This document shows positions 22,343 to 34,331 of a stretch of DNA of 64,000 bases, piece after piece. The notes under the pieces are model-generated. The model saw only the letters and a list, made by a program, of their open reading frames with translations. It made no database searches and was not told the DNA's origin. The position numbers and the translations under genes were made by a program. Each line of letters opens with the position of its first letter. The first letter of the stretch is position 1. Source of the stretch: Nyssa sinensis (lineage: Eukaryota; Streptophyta; Magnoliopsida; Cornales; Nyssaceae); assembly GCA_008638375.1 (NCBI GenBank), contig CM018047.1:51592679-51656678 (forward strand). Direction: 5' to 3'.

Positions 22343-22719
22343 GAGCAATTCTAAGAGAAGTAACATCAGATGTGGCAACTTTGTAACTGTTTGTAATTGT
22401 TAAAATGTCATCTTAAATTTAAAATCTTGGTCTCCAACAGGGGTGACATAAAGGATTGAAAAATAACAGTAATGGTCTTAGGATGACAATTTTTCAAACT
22501 CTGGAGAGAGAAAAGAGAGGTTGCAAAGAGCCATTCTGACTTTTTAGTTGAATCAAAAAATTCTATATAAATACAGAGATTTTACACAGATTTTGAAAGA
22601 GAAAACTTACCAAAGGTCAGAAATCGTCTGAAAATTGCCGTGAAAATCACTTGTCATTTCATTGTAAGTTTCCTACTTTTGATTTTTCTTCAAACCTTGT
22701 GGTTGGTTATGACAGATCT

Positions 22720-22860
22720 GGAGAAAGAGGCACAGAGAGAGGGAAAGGGGAAGGAGGAGGAGGCGCAGGCGCCGAGAGGAATGGGAACCAGAGGCGCCGG
22801 GGGGGGGGGAAGGTGCCGCGGGGAAGGGGAACCAGAGGCGCGGGAGGGGAAAAGAAACTC
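22720..22860 (+). repeat. GC- and purine-rich patch with a 10-G run
   Basis: Inside the AT-rich Harbinger-like element lies a short island rich in G and A: GGGAACCAGAGGCGC occurs at about 22783 and again at about 22828, with a run of ten G at about 22800. Open frames through it are rich in Arg, Glu and Gly and look like products of composition, not genes. The G runs could form a quadruplex. Confidence 0.7.
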
Positions 22861-22889
22861 TCTATGCCTCCTTTGCCTATATATATATA

Positions 22890-23560
22890 TAATTGATTTT
22901 AATTTAAAATAAATATTTTTATTTTAGTTATTTGTTAGAATTTAAATTGAATGTTTTAATTTTAGTTTATTTATTTATTTATATATTTTTGTTGATTTAG
23001 GTGAATTTATTTATTTAGCTAATTTTTATAATTGAATAAGTTTTTTTTCTATTTTAGTTAATTGTTATTTAGAATTTAAATTGATTTTTTAATTAAATTA
23101 ATTTTTGTAATTTAAATTGATTGTTTTAATTTTAGTTTATTTATTTATTTATTTATTTTTTTAATTTATGGTGAATTTATTTATTTAGCCTAATTTTTAT
23201 AATTGAAGATTTTTTTTTCTATTTTTGTTAATTGTTATTTAGAATTTAAATTGATTTTTTAATTAAATTAATTTTTGTAATTTAAATTAAATTTTTTAAT
23301 TTTAGTTTATTTATTTATTTTTGTTAATTTAGGTTGAATTTATTTATTTAGCTAATTTTTATAATTGAAGAATTTTTTTTTTCTATTTTAGTTAATTGTT
23401 ATTTAGAATTTAAATTGATTTTATAATTAAATTAATTTTGTAATTTAAATTGAATGTTTTAATTTAAATTTATTTATTGATTTATTTTTGTTAATTTAGG
23501 ATGAATTTATTTATTTAGCTAATTTTTTTTAATTAAGGGTGATTTTATTTATTTTGTAAT
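22890..23560 (+). repeat. AT-rich tandem repeat, about 165 bases x 4
   Basis: The word TGAATTTATTTATTTAGC recurs at about 23001, 23171, 23333 and 23500, each time with the same neighbours (TTTTTATAATTGAA, TTTCTATTTTAGTTAATTG, TTTAGAATTTAAATTGA). Spacings are 170, 162 and about 168 bases. It lies just before the ORF1 remnant, and its TTTTTTGTAG end could be an intron acceptor. Confidence 0.85.
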
Positions 23561-23613
23561 TAATTATTTTATGCTCATTCTTTAAATTGATTATAATTTT
23601 TTTTTTTTTGTAG

Positions 23614-24650
23614 ATGAATTCGCAATTTGACGGTTCTTTCATTAATTTGCTTATGAGTGACACCGATTTATATGATGATGCTATGCAGACAAATCCCGCA
23701 GTATTGGCGCCAGTACAAAATGAAGCTGCTCCAAGAGTGAGAAAATTGCAAAGGACAAAGAACTTCTTTCAAGAAAAAGATAAATTAATTGTGTTTGTGT
23801 GGCTTAACACGAGTAAAGATGCAATTACTGGTAATGAACAATAAGATGGTGCTTTTTGGCATAGAATATTAAAATACTTAAAACTTCATAGAGGCAATTA
23901 AGAAGAGCGTTCGCAAGCTTCTATTAAAAGCCGTTGGACTGATATAAATGCAAAATGTGGCAAATTTGTCAGCTTTTATAGTCAAATTGAAAGACTGTGA
24001 CAAAGTGGATATACTGAGCAGAATAATGTAATGATTGAGCTTTTTTAGATAGACACTACTATGATTTGATATTTGAACTATTGACTGAATGATTTCGTAT
24101 GTTTTTCAAATTGATGAAGCAAAAAAAATGTTTGCTAAGATTATTGAAAGACCATTTCAATACGAACATTGTTAGAATATATTGAAAATTGAACGAAAAT
24201 GGACTGATAATCTCACCAGCAATAAGAAAGCAAAAACTCATTCAACTGGTAGTCTTGCTAAATCAAATCACGTTGAATCTTGCCATTCAACTCCATATTT
24301 AGGGGATGACAATGAACCCTCGTCCACTCCCAACCTCGATAGGCCATTGGGTAGAAAGGCTTCGAAGAAACAATTTAAAAACAAAGAGAAGCGAACCGAG
24401 GCTGAAGCATCCCTAGATCATCACCACTGGAATCAAAGAATGGAAATGGAATGACAAAAAGTTGAGCATCACGACAAAATGTATGCTCAACAGTAGATAG
24501 CATTGGAGCAACATCGTAAATAGTTAGAAATTGAAGAAATGCAGAATGAAATGAAAATCATGGAAACTGACACTACTGGCATGGACCCAATTTTTGCAAT
24601 ATATTGGAATAACCTGAAGATGGAGATTATGAAAAAGTGGAGTTTTAATT
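23614..24650 (+). pseudogene. Harbinger ORF1-like / Myb-SANT-like protein remnant
   Basis: The frame opens MNSQFDGSFINLL, then has FFQEKDKLIVFVWLNTSKDA and GNEQ, AFWHRI, ERSQASIKSRWTDIN and SFYSQIE, and later RPLGRKASKKQFK. This layout is that of the Myb/SANT-like proteins often annotated in plants as glutathione S-transferase T3-like or NAM-associated, which correspond to ORF1 of PIF/Harbinger transposons. In-frame stops occur at 23842, about 23900 and about 23998, and more follow, so it is broken mainly by nonsense changes. It agrees with the ends of the element that contains it. Confidence 0.75.
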
Positions 24651-25405
24651 TTTAGTCATTATTTATTATGTTGCTATTATTTTTAAATTTTTAGTCATTG
24701 TTTATTATGTGGCTATCATTTATGAAAAATTATGTAGTAAGTTTGATTGCTATGAAAGTACTTCTGAAAATTGAAAATACAACTTGAAATTGAAATTGGA
24801 ATTAGAATTGAAAATACAACTTGAATTGAAATTTGAAATTTTGACTAAAAAAATATATCCGTTAAATTACGATCGTTATAAAAACTATACCCGTTAAAAT
24901 ATAACCGTTAAGTTTAATTACATTTTTTAATAAAAAAAATATTAAAATAGCACCACATTTTGACACCTACCATTAGAGTAGATTTATAATTTAGGGATGC
25001 TAAAACACTGTTCAAGGTTGCAAATGAGTGATTTGGCACCCCAAAATAGCAACTCCCTTTAGAGTTGCTCTAAATAATTTCGGGAGTTGTTCTAAATAAT
25101 TTCATGCAATATTCCTTTTTTTTTTTTTTTTATGTAGAATACTTACATTGAAGAAGAATCCTATCGACGAAGATTCATGTCAACTTATCAGAGCATTAGA
25201 TGGTATAGGAGAGAGAACATATGTTTTAATTACTAATTTATCTTCTAACATTTTATTTTTATTTGACGAATAATACCAGACTTGAAATCTAAGAGACAAA
25301 TATATATTAAAAATGTTTTAATTATTATTTTATTATTTATATTTTTTTATTTTTTAACATTTTATCTTTAACTGATGAACAATGTCAAACTTAAGATAGG
25401 AGAGC

Positions 25406-25408
<3 letters not shown>

Positions 25409-25439
<31 letters not shown>
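25409..25439. repeat. (AT)n microsatellite
   Basis: About 15 uninterrupted AT units. Confidence 0.9.
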
Positions 25440-25443
<4 letters not shown>

Positions 25444-25639
25444 TATAAAATATATACTTATTTTATTAACAAGAAGAATAGGAGATGGGGTCAACAAGCA
25501 CCACACACTGTCCTAAGCAACTTGATGGTGAAGCTTGAAAACATACAAATGATAGCTCAAGTGCATTGCATCTGCATTTGGCTTTATGCTTAGGTTAAGG
25601 TTCAATTCTCTCCTTTTTCTAATGATTTCTGGACCCCTT

Positions 25640-26510
25640 TTGGGAGAATTTTAGATTTTGGAGAATTGATTATGAAGAATATGATCAACTTATTATTTGG
25701 TAAAAATTATGTAGATGTAATTTTAAGTGTGAATTTTCTTTTTATATTGTATATATATTGAGTAATATACAAGTAACAGATCCACAGATAAAAGTTGTAA
25801 AAAATCAAACTTGTTTTGAGAACTAAGTTTTTTTTTTTAACTTCTCCAAAACTCCGTTTTACAATTGAGATTTAGTGAGTCCTATTGCAAAACTTGTTTT
25901 GCGAAGCTTCCTCAAACACCACCAAAACCCCAGTCGATGTTCAAACTGATACAATTCTAAAAGTTTAACTCGCTCTGCTAACTAAACTCCCAAGGTTAGG
26001 AGCTATCAAGGGCGGATGGACATGGGGTTGGCCGGCCTACAATTTCAAAGTGTCTTAAAATAAACTGCATTTTAACAGTAGCTTAATACGCCAATGGACT
26101 ACTTTACAGAAAATAGTCATTACAACTAATCATAGAAAACAGATGTGAAATGGATAATTGTCATAACTCCATGCAATAAAGTGTCTGTAAGCTAGTAAAA
26201 ATGACATGGACAAGTTCCAAATATTCTATGAAAACCCATTAGAATCAAACGTATCTCATGCACTTAATTATGCAATAATTTTGTGTGCAAGCGACTTTTG
26301 TAATCTTAATGTATAGCATAGGCCCTTGCCGGGCTTTCATCCCTTCACTGTTTTCCCTCAGGTTCTTTGCTGACCTTAGATGGAGAAGAAATGTCTAGTA
26401 AAAGGTGAGAAAAGCTAGCTGGATAAACAAAAACGGGGATCATCTGCTTGACAATGGTGTGTTTCTTGCAAAATTCCTTCGTGGCAACAATAAGAGAAAG
26501 GGGTAGGGGT
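25640..26510. other. Intergenic DNA, no gene seen
   Basis: No frame of interest. GGGCGGATGGACATGG followed by a CGGCCTAC stretch at about 26010 resembles a repeat found in many plant genomes next to poly-T-bearing elements; a related start is seen at about 51225. Confidence 0.45.
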
Positions 26511-26511
26511 A

Positions 26512-26519
26512 GGGGGGGG

Positions 26520-26610
<91 letters not shown>
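26512..26610. repeat. Compound microsatellite G11-(TG)14-(AG)30
   Basis: A G run, then TG repeats, then AG repeats to 26610, all uninterrupted. Open frames made of Ser-Leu, Thr-His or Arg-Glu repeats across it are artefacts. Confidence 0.95.
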
Positions 26611-26611
<1 letters not shown>

Positions 26612-28200
26612 ATTGACTAGCATTCTCTTGGAAGCAAAAATTATTTACCACTTTAGTTACAGTGAAAGACTGTGAACCTAGAGGATGGCGATGGCTATAA
26701 CAATATGACAGGGAGGGCTGCCAGTGATTATTTGAAATGAAAAAAACATTGCCCTCTCACCGCTTAGAAAACCAAAGCCAGCAACTGATCCACATGGAAA
26801 GATATTAATAGTTTGATGCCACATCTGTAAATACTTAAAATAGTTAATCTGCAGCTTCTGAAAGGTTTTGAAATCAAATGATTGAACTTGTCATAGTCAG
26901 GGGCAGGAGATGTTAGGTCAGCAAGAGATATTGAGCATCATAATCCCAGTCATCTCCAGAGCACAGGGCGAGAACACAGGCCGAAAAGGGTTCATCACTG
27001 TTCTGTAGGCTATAATTAAGTAAATAACCATGTGCATTATATATGGCAGTGAGTGATGGACATTGAAACCCAAGAAACAGTGCAGACTCATTGGACTGCT
27101 ATAGCCACACACCAAAACCAGCCGCCCTTACCAGCCTGCTGGTAGCAAGCTTGCTGCCATGTTACCAGAACTGATACCTCTATCAAGTAGACATTTACCG
27201 AGGCAAATAGTGAGCAGAGTATGAACAATGAGGAATCTTTTCAACATGAATATGTAGAGGTTTAAGCTAATAACCTTAGATGCTGCAGACATATTTGAGT
27301 TTCGCAGAGAAAGTTACATACAAAACGTGAAAGTACACTTGCTTTTCCATGGCATTAGAAAGTATATAAAAAACTTGATGCCGATTAGTTTACAAAAACC
27401 TCCATTTCTAATAACATTCACAAGGAAAAACATCCAAGAGATCTTACCGATTTTCAAGGAGATCATGGAGCTAGACATACAAGACCAAAAAGAGAGGGGA
27501 CATCTGCAGGTGATATGAACTTAAGGAGTGGTAACGGAAGTTTGAACTTAGAGATCATGAGGAAAGAAATAGGTGCTGTTGGTGAACTTTAGTCATGTCT
27601 ATGCGGGTTACATGCTGTATGGAAGTTAATCTTACACCAATTCTATGAATAGCTAATAATGCCACACCTAATCAACTAGACCTCTTATATGAAAATTGTG
27701 GTCACTGTATGCTCCAAGTTCAGATAAAATAAAGGTCTTTCGTATTTTCTAGAGTGGCACGAATGAAGCAACTAATTCAGGTTAAGTATTTGACTCCCAA
27801 ATCCCAAGTCATGGAAGCAACCTTTCTTATCAAAATCAACTGCCCATGTAAGAGTTCTTCTTTCGAGGGTCTCTCTCTGTTTGTGTGTGTGTGAAAATTC
27901 AACTGCCTTTCTTTTCTTCTTTCAGTGCTCTCTACCTTTTTTCTTCTTTGGAGGCTGGGGGCAATTGGTGAATCAGCTGACATGATGGAGGGTCCTCATG
28001 ATATGGAAACTTTAATTCTTCCAAATGGGCTCTTATAAAAATAAAATAAAAACTTCCAAATGGGCTCAAATATACAAGCCAAACAATTTTTTCCTGAGTA
28101 AATATTTTACCATGATTGGCTGTAATTTCAATGTCCAAGGAACAATAGTAGCTCCTGTCAGCAATCCAGTGCTTTGGATGGGTAGTTCATAGACCTTAGG
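26611..28200. other. Intergenic DNA, no gene seen
   Basis: Composition is closer to unique sequence than the flanking AT-rich DNA, but no frame of more than about 70 codons and no family motif is present. Confidence 0.45.
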
Positions 28201-28204
28201 CATC

Positions 28205-28630
28205 CGCACCTAAGTGACAAAGAACCCTAGACATCCGCACCAAAGGGAAGCATTGGAATCCACATCAATATGATAAAACATTATCAATTCATCCAAAAAA
28301 CTGATCATTCAATTACAACCAACCTATTTATAGGCAAGCCATAAAAAGAGAAATTACCAAAGAGGACAAACACCAAAATGAAATACACTATTAAATCAAA
28401 TCCTAAAATAGAATAAGTCCTAAAATAAATAAAAATTACACAAATAAAATATCCTCCGGGATCAAATACGAACCACCCGTGGGGTGGTCCTTCCTGTTCC
28501 CCATCATCATTCATATGCACAATGCCAAGACCTGCCCCAAGAGAGACTTTTTCAAATGATATTAATAGGAGATTCCTAATAGATACTGTAGCTATTTGTT
28601 CTTTCTCAGTCTTATTCCCAGGCCTACGCA
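28205..28630 (-). mobile_element. LTR-like fragment
   Basis: Read on the minus strand it has a long T-rich stretch, then GCCTATAAATAGGTTGG at about 28321-28337 with a TATA box, then a leader-like AATGATCAGTTTTTTGG. This is the usual layout of the promoter part of a plant LTR. A 108-codon minus-strand frame across it (28305-28631) matches no family I know and is probably incidental. Confidence 0.35.
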
Positions 28631-28639
28631 TTTCAAAAG

Positions 28640-30019
28640 CTTTTCAATACATCAATCAATAAAACCATACAAAACACCAAAAAGTGTAAGATCTTTCCAT
28701 TTCAACATCTAGTCACCTTCTTCCTCCACAATCAACAGCTTTGCCACAAAAAGAAGCCTGAAACACCTTGCATGTGAGTACCAAACCAAGTTTCCCAAGG
28801 TTTGTATGCAGACAATTGCAGAACACCTTATGAAGACTTCTACCCCATTCTCACATGCTGATTGCAATCAAGCTGATATCATCTATCTTATTTGCTTTCG
28901 AGCAGTGTTGAATAAATGACATCAAGGTAAAAAAATGTCAGTTCCAAATCTGCTTCTAACATCTCTTTCAAATCTTTCTTTTTCTATAAAGCTTTCACAA
29001 TACTGAAGTTAAAATATTCACTGATGAAACGCGACCTCACAATTGTAAAGGGTGCCACAAGAAACAAGAACCACACTCAGTTCTTTCTCCTTTAACCTCT
29101 TTTTCACAAATTAAGCAGAGATTTAGTGGGTTTAAATGGATGGAAACAAGAAGCTCAAGGAAAGAATTCACTCACTCGCAATCATATTCCACATCAAATC
29201 CAACTTCACAGACAATTTTTCTTCTTTTTTTTTTTATCAAAAGACAGCAAAGTGACCTAAATCTGAATGCAATTGTGGTTTGTTGATAATTGAAATGCAA
29301 CTCCAGGAGGTATAATGCTATCATATATTTGCTTCGGTCATTTCATGCGTCGACTTCTTCTTCTTTTCCTCTCTCTCTCTCTCCCAAACACACTTTTTTC
29401 CCCCCTTCTATGATGAGCATTACCAATAGCTTATCCTCACTATCAAGCTGAGTTCATAATTTTTGTATCAAGTGCTTATAAGAATAGACACAAGTTGGAA
29501 AACTGAAACCGATCCGAAAAAAAAGAGTAGGAAAAACGATAAACCAGCTCTACTACAATTTCATCACACACAGATTATTGAATGCAGTTACAGTTCATAA
29601 CCTAAACCAGTTACAACACTGAAAAACAACTATATTTAAATGAATCCATTGCATCTTATTAAGCGAACACCCTGCTCTGACTAACAAGCACCTTTAGGAT
29701 GGGACCAGTTTTGATCTAACAATTTTCATTTTCTGCCACTTGGCAATGTGATGAATTTCTAGTATGAAATTAACTCAACTGAGCCTATTCTCGCTAATGG
29801 GCTTCGGTTTGTTGAATCTTATTTCACCATTCAATTTCATGACTCAAATAAACTCAACAATGCATTTCCCAACTTCTAAGGTTAACTATAGTAATCTTGA
29901 TGCATCATTTTTACTCTAATCTATGGCCATATTTTATGCCAAAACATAAGTCAACATGTTTTTTTTCCTAATCTTGAAACCTACGTTCTATGAAGCACAA
30001 ACACTCTATTTTAACTCAC
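28640..30019. other. Intergenic DNA, no gene seen
   Basis: No supported coding frame; a short CT microsatellite lies at about 29371-29384. Confidence 0.45.
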
Positions 30020-31145
30020 GTGTTTGTGTTGGATACCATGAAATAAAATATCGTAATTTTGTAATTGCGATACGATATTTGAATGTGAAAAACAAAACAC
30101 AGATTATCACAAAAATATCGTGATATATCGCAAAGAAAAATATCACAAATATTTTAGATTTGAAAATTATTATAATATCGCGATATATCGCATTATATCA
30201 CACTTTTGAATTCAATAGAATAGGAATTTAATGTTTTATATTATTAATGTAAAAGACTATGTATATTTAAACTTTATTTGATATGTATGTATATTTGACC
30301 TTTATTTATGTTAATGTAATTAGATTTTATGTAAATTATAGTAATTAGTGTTCTTCATATTTTCATCAACGTGCACTTTTTATTTGATTTCATACCACAT
30401 ACTTATCAAATATATATTTTATTTGTAATATATTGACTTAGAATAATGTATTAGCATGTCAATTAATACTTTAAAAAAATTTCATTCAAAATTTTTCAAA
30501 TTTAATATTAATATCCATAATTTGTTTTTTTAAAAAAATTGCAATATCAATATGTAATTGTTAAATATCCATCGATATATCCCTATTCTTGAACTTGCGA
30601 TATATCATTTTTATTGATATTTTATTGCTCGTCGGAAACCGACGCTCCTGGATATTTTCCGGACAAATGTCGGATACACGAAAAAGAATATCTAAATTTT
30701 ATTTTTTTAAATTTCGGACTCGTTTTGGACATATTTGGGAGACTTTTTGGGCACATTTCTTGTTTTTTCCCCCTCTTTTTCTCCTCTTCTCTTTTATTTT
30801 TTTGTTATATATATACATATAAATGTTTTATATAGTAATTAATAAATTTGTTTTGGAACTTAAATTATGGATGTTGATGATTAAATGAAGAAGGTTTTGA
30901 GTTTTTATTTAATAGGTTTATTATTTTAGTATCTTTATAATATTTTTTTCTCTCTAATTTGTATGTTTTTATGCAAATTTTAATTAAAATAATGTTGAAT
31001 TTTTATTATATGATCATATAAAAAAATATTTTATATATATGTGTCCTTGATGTATCTGTATCCTAATTTTTTTGGAAATGTCGTGTCCGTGTGGTGTCGT
31101 ATCGTATCGTATCCGCGTCCGTGCTTCTTAGCCCACGTCCTTTCT
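30020..31145. mobile_element. Transposon-like DNA rich in ATATCG words, with a CGGACA-type inner unit
   Basis: Around 30045-30200 and 30540-30625 the word ATATCG and its neighbours (ATATCGCGATATATCGC) recur in both orientations. Between about 30640 and 31140 a second unit starts with CCGGACAAATGTCGGATACACG and ends with GTGTCGTATCGTATCGTATC and CGCGTCCGTG. Such terminal arrays of short CG-bearing words flanking AT-rich DNA are typical of non-autonomous hAT-like elements in plants. The class is not proven here. Confidence 0.45.
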
Positions 31146-32764
31146 AGTGTTCTCCCATCCTTAGATCAAATCACTCCTCAATAGTAAAGCTTTTTGGTTT
31201 TCTTATAGATTGCCAGTCCATACTTACTCTTCTCTTTTCTCCATGGGGTTTCACCTTCACCCATGCTTCTAAATTTAAATTCAATTTCTTCCTATTTGAT
31301 CTTCTCATCCACCAATCTCAATTTCTTCATTCAACAACATCCAAATGTTTTGTATAATATCTTCTAGTCTTTGCAAGTTTTCTTCTTTCAATTGATGGCA
31401 TTTTTTTGGATCAGAAATTGATGACATGTTAACTAGACGACACTCTGCAGCACACATCCACTTCATCCATCATGCTCTTAAATTAAGGGCAACATCTTTT
31501 AAGTTATTTTTAATCAATACCTCACTACTTTCTTCATCTATTTATTTTCTTTCCCTTGTAGAACAAGAAATTTAAAAAAGAAAAAGAAAAGATAAAGGAC
31601 ACTCTTATTTATCTCATTGTCATCAACCTTAATCTACCCTCTCATTTTTTCACTCCTGGATATACTAACACACCATTTGGTTGGGGTGAACAAAAAGATG
31701 AGAAGAGATTTCTATAAAAAAAAAAAAAAAGAAGAAAAAATACGAGAGATAGGGTGAGTAGGTGAGAAAATATTTTTCTCAGAACCCACAAAACTCAGAG
31801 GGAGGAATTCAGAGGTGTTGATCGTGTTTGGCCGGCTGGCAGCTAAACCAAGAAGAGGACGAAGAGCCAGTATATGCAGGAAGCAATCGGTGTTTTCAAG
31901 CAAGCAATGTGCATTAAAGAATTAGAGGGTAGGCCGGCAAATAGGGGACTGATGAATATGTATCTCTTAATTTTGGATTAAAGAATCTATTTTCTTTGAA
32001 TGATTGCTCCCACCATGCGACATGCCATTAGCATTCCACTGATGTCAAGTCATTGACTGAATGTAGCTTTCTGCTACAAGTTCTCCAAATGGTAATCTTT
32101 CTCAAGAACCCATCCATCTTCATCGTAAGCAAACTTCAAAATGAAGTAATTTGGTATCTCCAACTCTGATATCTCCTTTATGTCTATCTACCAGTACTAA
32201 AATGTTATTTTGTCACTTACCAAACAATTTCTTAACCTTCACAATCTTATTGCACAACTTCATTAAGCTAGAATCAGATCATATTCTCCATTAAAGTTAG
32301 AAACTGTATTTTCAATGACTACTGGATGAAGCACTGAAGCTTTATTCTTTTCTTCTACCAGAGCCTAAACCAAGGCCAGGTTTCAATTTTGATTTTGGTT
32401 GTTTATCTCACGTTATGAGCTGAGGAAGTAATCATAAATGTTTATGACAGGAGAAGGCAGTATATTCAATTTCCATAACTTTAGTTAAAGCAAAATAGCA
32501 CTCCACTCCATATAAAGACACAAATAAAATACAAGAATTGGTGACTCATTGGATCAACATACACAATATTATTGTTATCTATATAAACGCAAGAGATCAT
32601 AATTAAGATTTTATTTAAGCAATGTAGTGAAAAACTATATGAATCGCTAACATATTACAAACACGTACAACTACTTGTTCTTTCTCTTAATAACTCAACA
32701 AGACATTGTCATACCGTACCAGTAACAAAAAATGTGGAGATCCAAATTGCCGAAACTCAACTCT
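31146..32764. other. Intergenic DNA, including the GnT-II 3' untranslated region
   Basis: No gene seen. The part next to 32764 must include the GnT-II 3' UTR on the minus strand. Confidence 0.5.
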
Positions 32765-34048
32765 TCAGGAAGGAGATGACATGTTTTTGAAGTGATACAT
32801 GTTAGCAAATTCCACACACAACTGGTGGTCCCTTTCATCTCCCCAGCCCCCCCAACCCCTGAACCCAGCTTGATATCCTGCTTGATGCTTATAAACATTC
32901 ACTCCCCATTCTGAATTGATATTACCAGCCTTGTCAATCTCTTCTACTTGAATGTTGGCCACACCATGATCAATGCAAGAAACTTTCTCCCCTTGTCCCT
33001 GATGCAAACCACATTTTCCAAAGTGAACAGCACTAGTCCTAGGCCCTCGTAATGTATAAACAGGACGACCAAATGAAGGATAAACTGTTGCCCACATTGT
33101 TATATCCCAGTTGTAATCATCAAAGAAACAAAATTCCCTTGCCTTCTTATGTATCTTCCTCCAAACAGTCCGATTGAAGGCATAACCAACATTACCCATT
33201 CTCTCTGCAACCAAACTGTCCCACCCTTCTCCCTTTGAATTCACATCAGATGGTGCTAGATTTGCGGCATAGCAGTCAGGGCATTTTTTAGGCTTCAGTG
33301 CTGTAAGTATCTGTAAGTTGCGATAAGCATTAGGAAAAATAAAGTGATCCTCCTCAATGAAAAGAATATGGCCCATGTGCCGACGAGTCTCTTTCAACCC
33401 ATCCCACACTGTGTTCATCATCCACCACCAGTGATGCTTTAGTGATACAATCTTTGGCGATCGGTGGTTTCCATACTGATCAGGATTCCCTTTACAATGT
33501 TTCTTAATTGGGTCATCTTTATCCTTACAGTCTGTTGGCGACACACCAGGAAAGCTTTTGGGAAAGACATGGGGAGAATAAGGGGCAAATATTTGTTTCA
33601 CTTGACAGTATCTAATACCTTCCACAATCTTATTCATCTCCTCAAAGTACCCATCATGACTAACTATCAGTAGAGTTTCACTAATCCCCACTACTTGAGA
33701 AAGGCTATTAGCAACTACTTGGAGATACTGGGGCCGATTGTGAACATATAGAACAATTGTTATATGATCCTTGGCTAGCTTTGGAAATAAATCCAAGTTT
33801 CTTGGAGGCAACAGGTTTCGCTTTTCCAAAAAAATTGAGAAATCATTCTGTTTAGGGAGGTTAAGTTTTCCGAAATTAGAAAAGTTAGAACTTTGATCAT
33901 CGTCAGTTGAATATTGGTCTAGATTTGAATCTGGATTTGTTCTTAGGAGAAAAATCAACAGAACAACCCCAAGCAAAGTAATCAGAACTACAGATAAAAA
34001 CCGGCGAAGAGCCCCATCTTTGAGTCGGGGTTTCTTATTTGAAGCCAT
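32765..34048 (-). CDS. GNTII: GnT-II, alpha-1,6-mannosyl-glycoprotein 2-beta-N-acetylglucosaminyltransferase
   Basis: This Golgi enzyme adds GlcNAc from UDP-GlcNAc to the alpha-1,6 mannose arm of N-glycans, after GnT-I and mannosidase II, giving complex-type glycans. The frame is intact and intronless, 427 residues, close to the length of the plant family. It has a short basic cytosolic tail, one membrane anchor (about 17-35, type II topology), a stem, and a GT16 catalytic domain with LYVHNRPQYLQ (100-110), LLIVSHDG (126-133), the EEDH metal-binding motif (232-235), FFDDYNWDITMWA (308-320) and a row of conserved cysteines. The ATG at 34048 is the first in frame and directly precedes the tail and anchor. 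Confidence 0.95.
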   Translation of the reverse strand: MASNKKPRLKDGALRRFLSVVLITLLGVVLLIFLLRTNPDSNLDQYSTDDDQSSNFSNFGKLNLPKQNDFSIFLEKRNLLPPRNLDLFPKLAKDHITIVLYVHNRPQYLQVVANSLSQVVGISETLLIVSHDGYFEEMNKIVEGIRYCQVKQIFAPYSPHVFPKSFPGVSPTDCKDKDDPIKKHCKGNPDQYGNHRSPKIVSLKHHWWWMMNTVWDGLKETRRHMGHILFIEEDHFIFPNAYRNLQILTALKPKKCPDCYAANLAPSDVNSKGEGWDSLVAERMGNVGYAFNRTVWRKIHKKAREFCFFDDYNWDITMWATVYPSFGRPVYTLRGPRTSAVHFGKCGLHQGQGEKVSCIDHGVANIQVEEIDKAGNINSEWGVNVYKHQAGYQAGFRGWGGWGDERDHQLCVEFANMYHFKNMSSPS

Positions 34049-34331
34049 AAAGTTACAGCATACAAGATCATCAAAAACGTTTCATGGCAGTAACAGCATC
34101 CACAGGTTCAGAGTTCAAAGAGAAAACTCACTTTTTCTCCAAAGAAGAAAATCAAACAGTTGATTGAGCTTAACAGTCAACACATCAAAATCGCACCAAC
34201 CCAGTTGAGAACAGACTAAATGAGTGAGAGGGTGAGCATTAAAAACCTCCAAGTTGATCTTCTTTGAGTGACTAAAGCATCCAAAGTTTCATAACGTCAA
34301 GAAACATTTACTGAATCGAAGCTTTCTGTTG

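Larger units (their letters stand above)
22343..25070 (+). mobile_element. PIF/Harbinger-like DNA transposon
   Basis: The left end GAGCAATTCTAAGAGAAGT matches the reverse complement of the right end (AGAGTTGCTC at 25061-25070 and bases before it) over about 19 bases. Both ends are flanked by TAA (22340-22342 and 25071-25073), the three-base target duplication of this superfamily. The interior has a GC-rich purine patch, an AT-rich tandem repeat and a broken ORF1-type gene. I see no DDE transposase frame, so it is non-autonomous. Right after the right end the sequence GAGTTG.TCTAAATAATTTC is repeated once, a 22-base duplication of end plus flank. Confidence 0.75.

Noticed and set aside
22640..22912. 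Glu/Arg/Gly-rich frames near the Harbinger left end
   Set aside because: They follow purine-rich simple sequence, and two overlapping frames are equally open, so composition explains them.
26345..26675. Three frames of Ser-Leu, Thr-His or Arg-Glu repeats
   Set aside because: They are translations of the TG/AG microsatellite. The same holds for the frames at 52668-52977.
28305..28631. 108-codon frame as a membrane protein gene
   Set aside because: Its hydrophobic C-terminal half comes from the T-rich promoter part of an LTR-like fragment with TATAAATAG.
31712..31903. 63-codon frame near the GnT-II 3' side
   Set aside because: Short, ends in a poly-Phe tract from an A run, with no family match or splice context.
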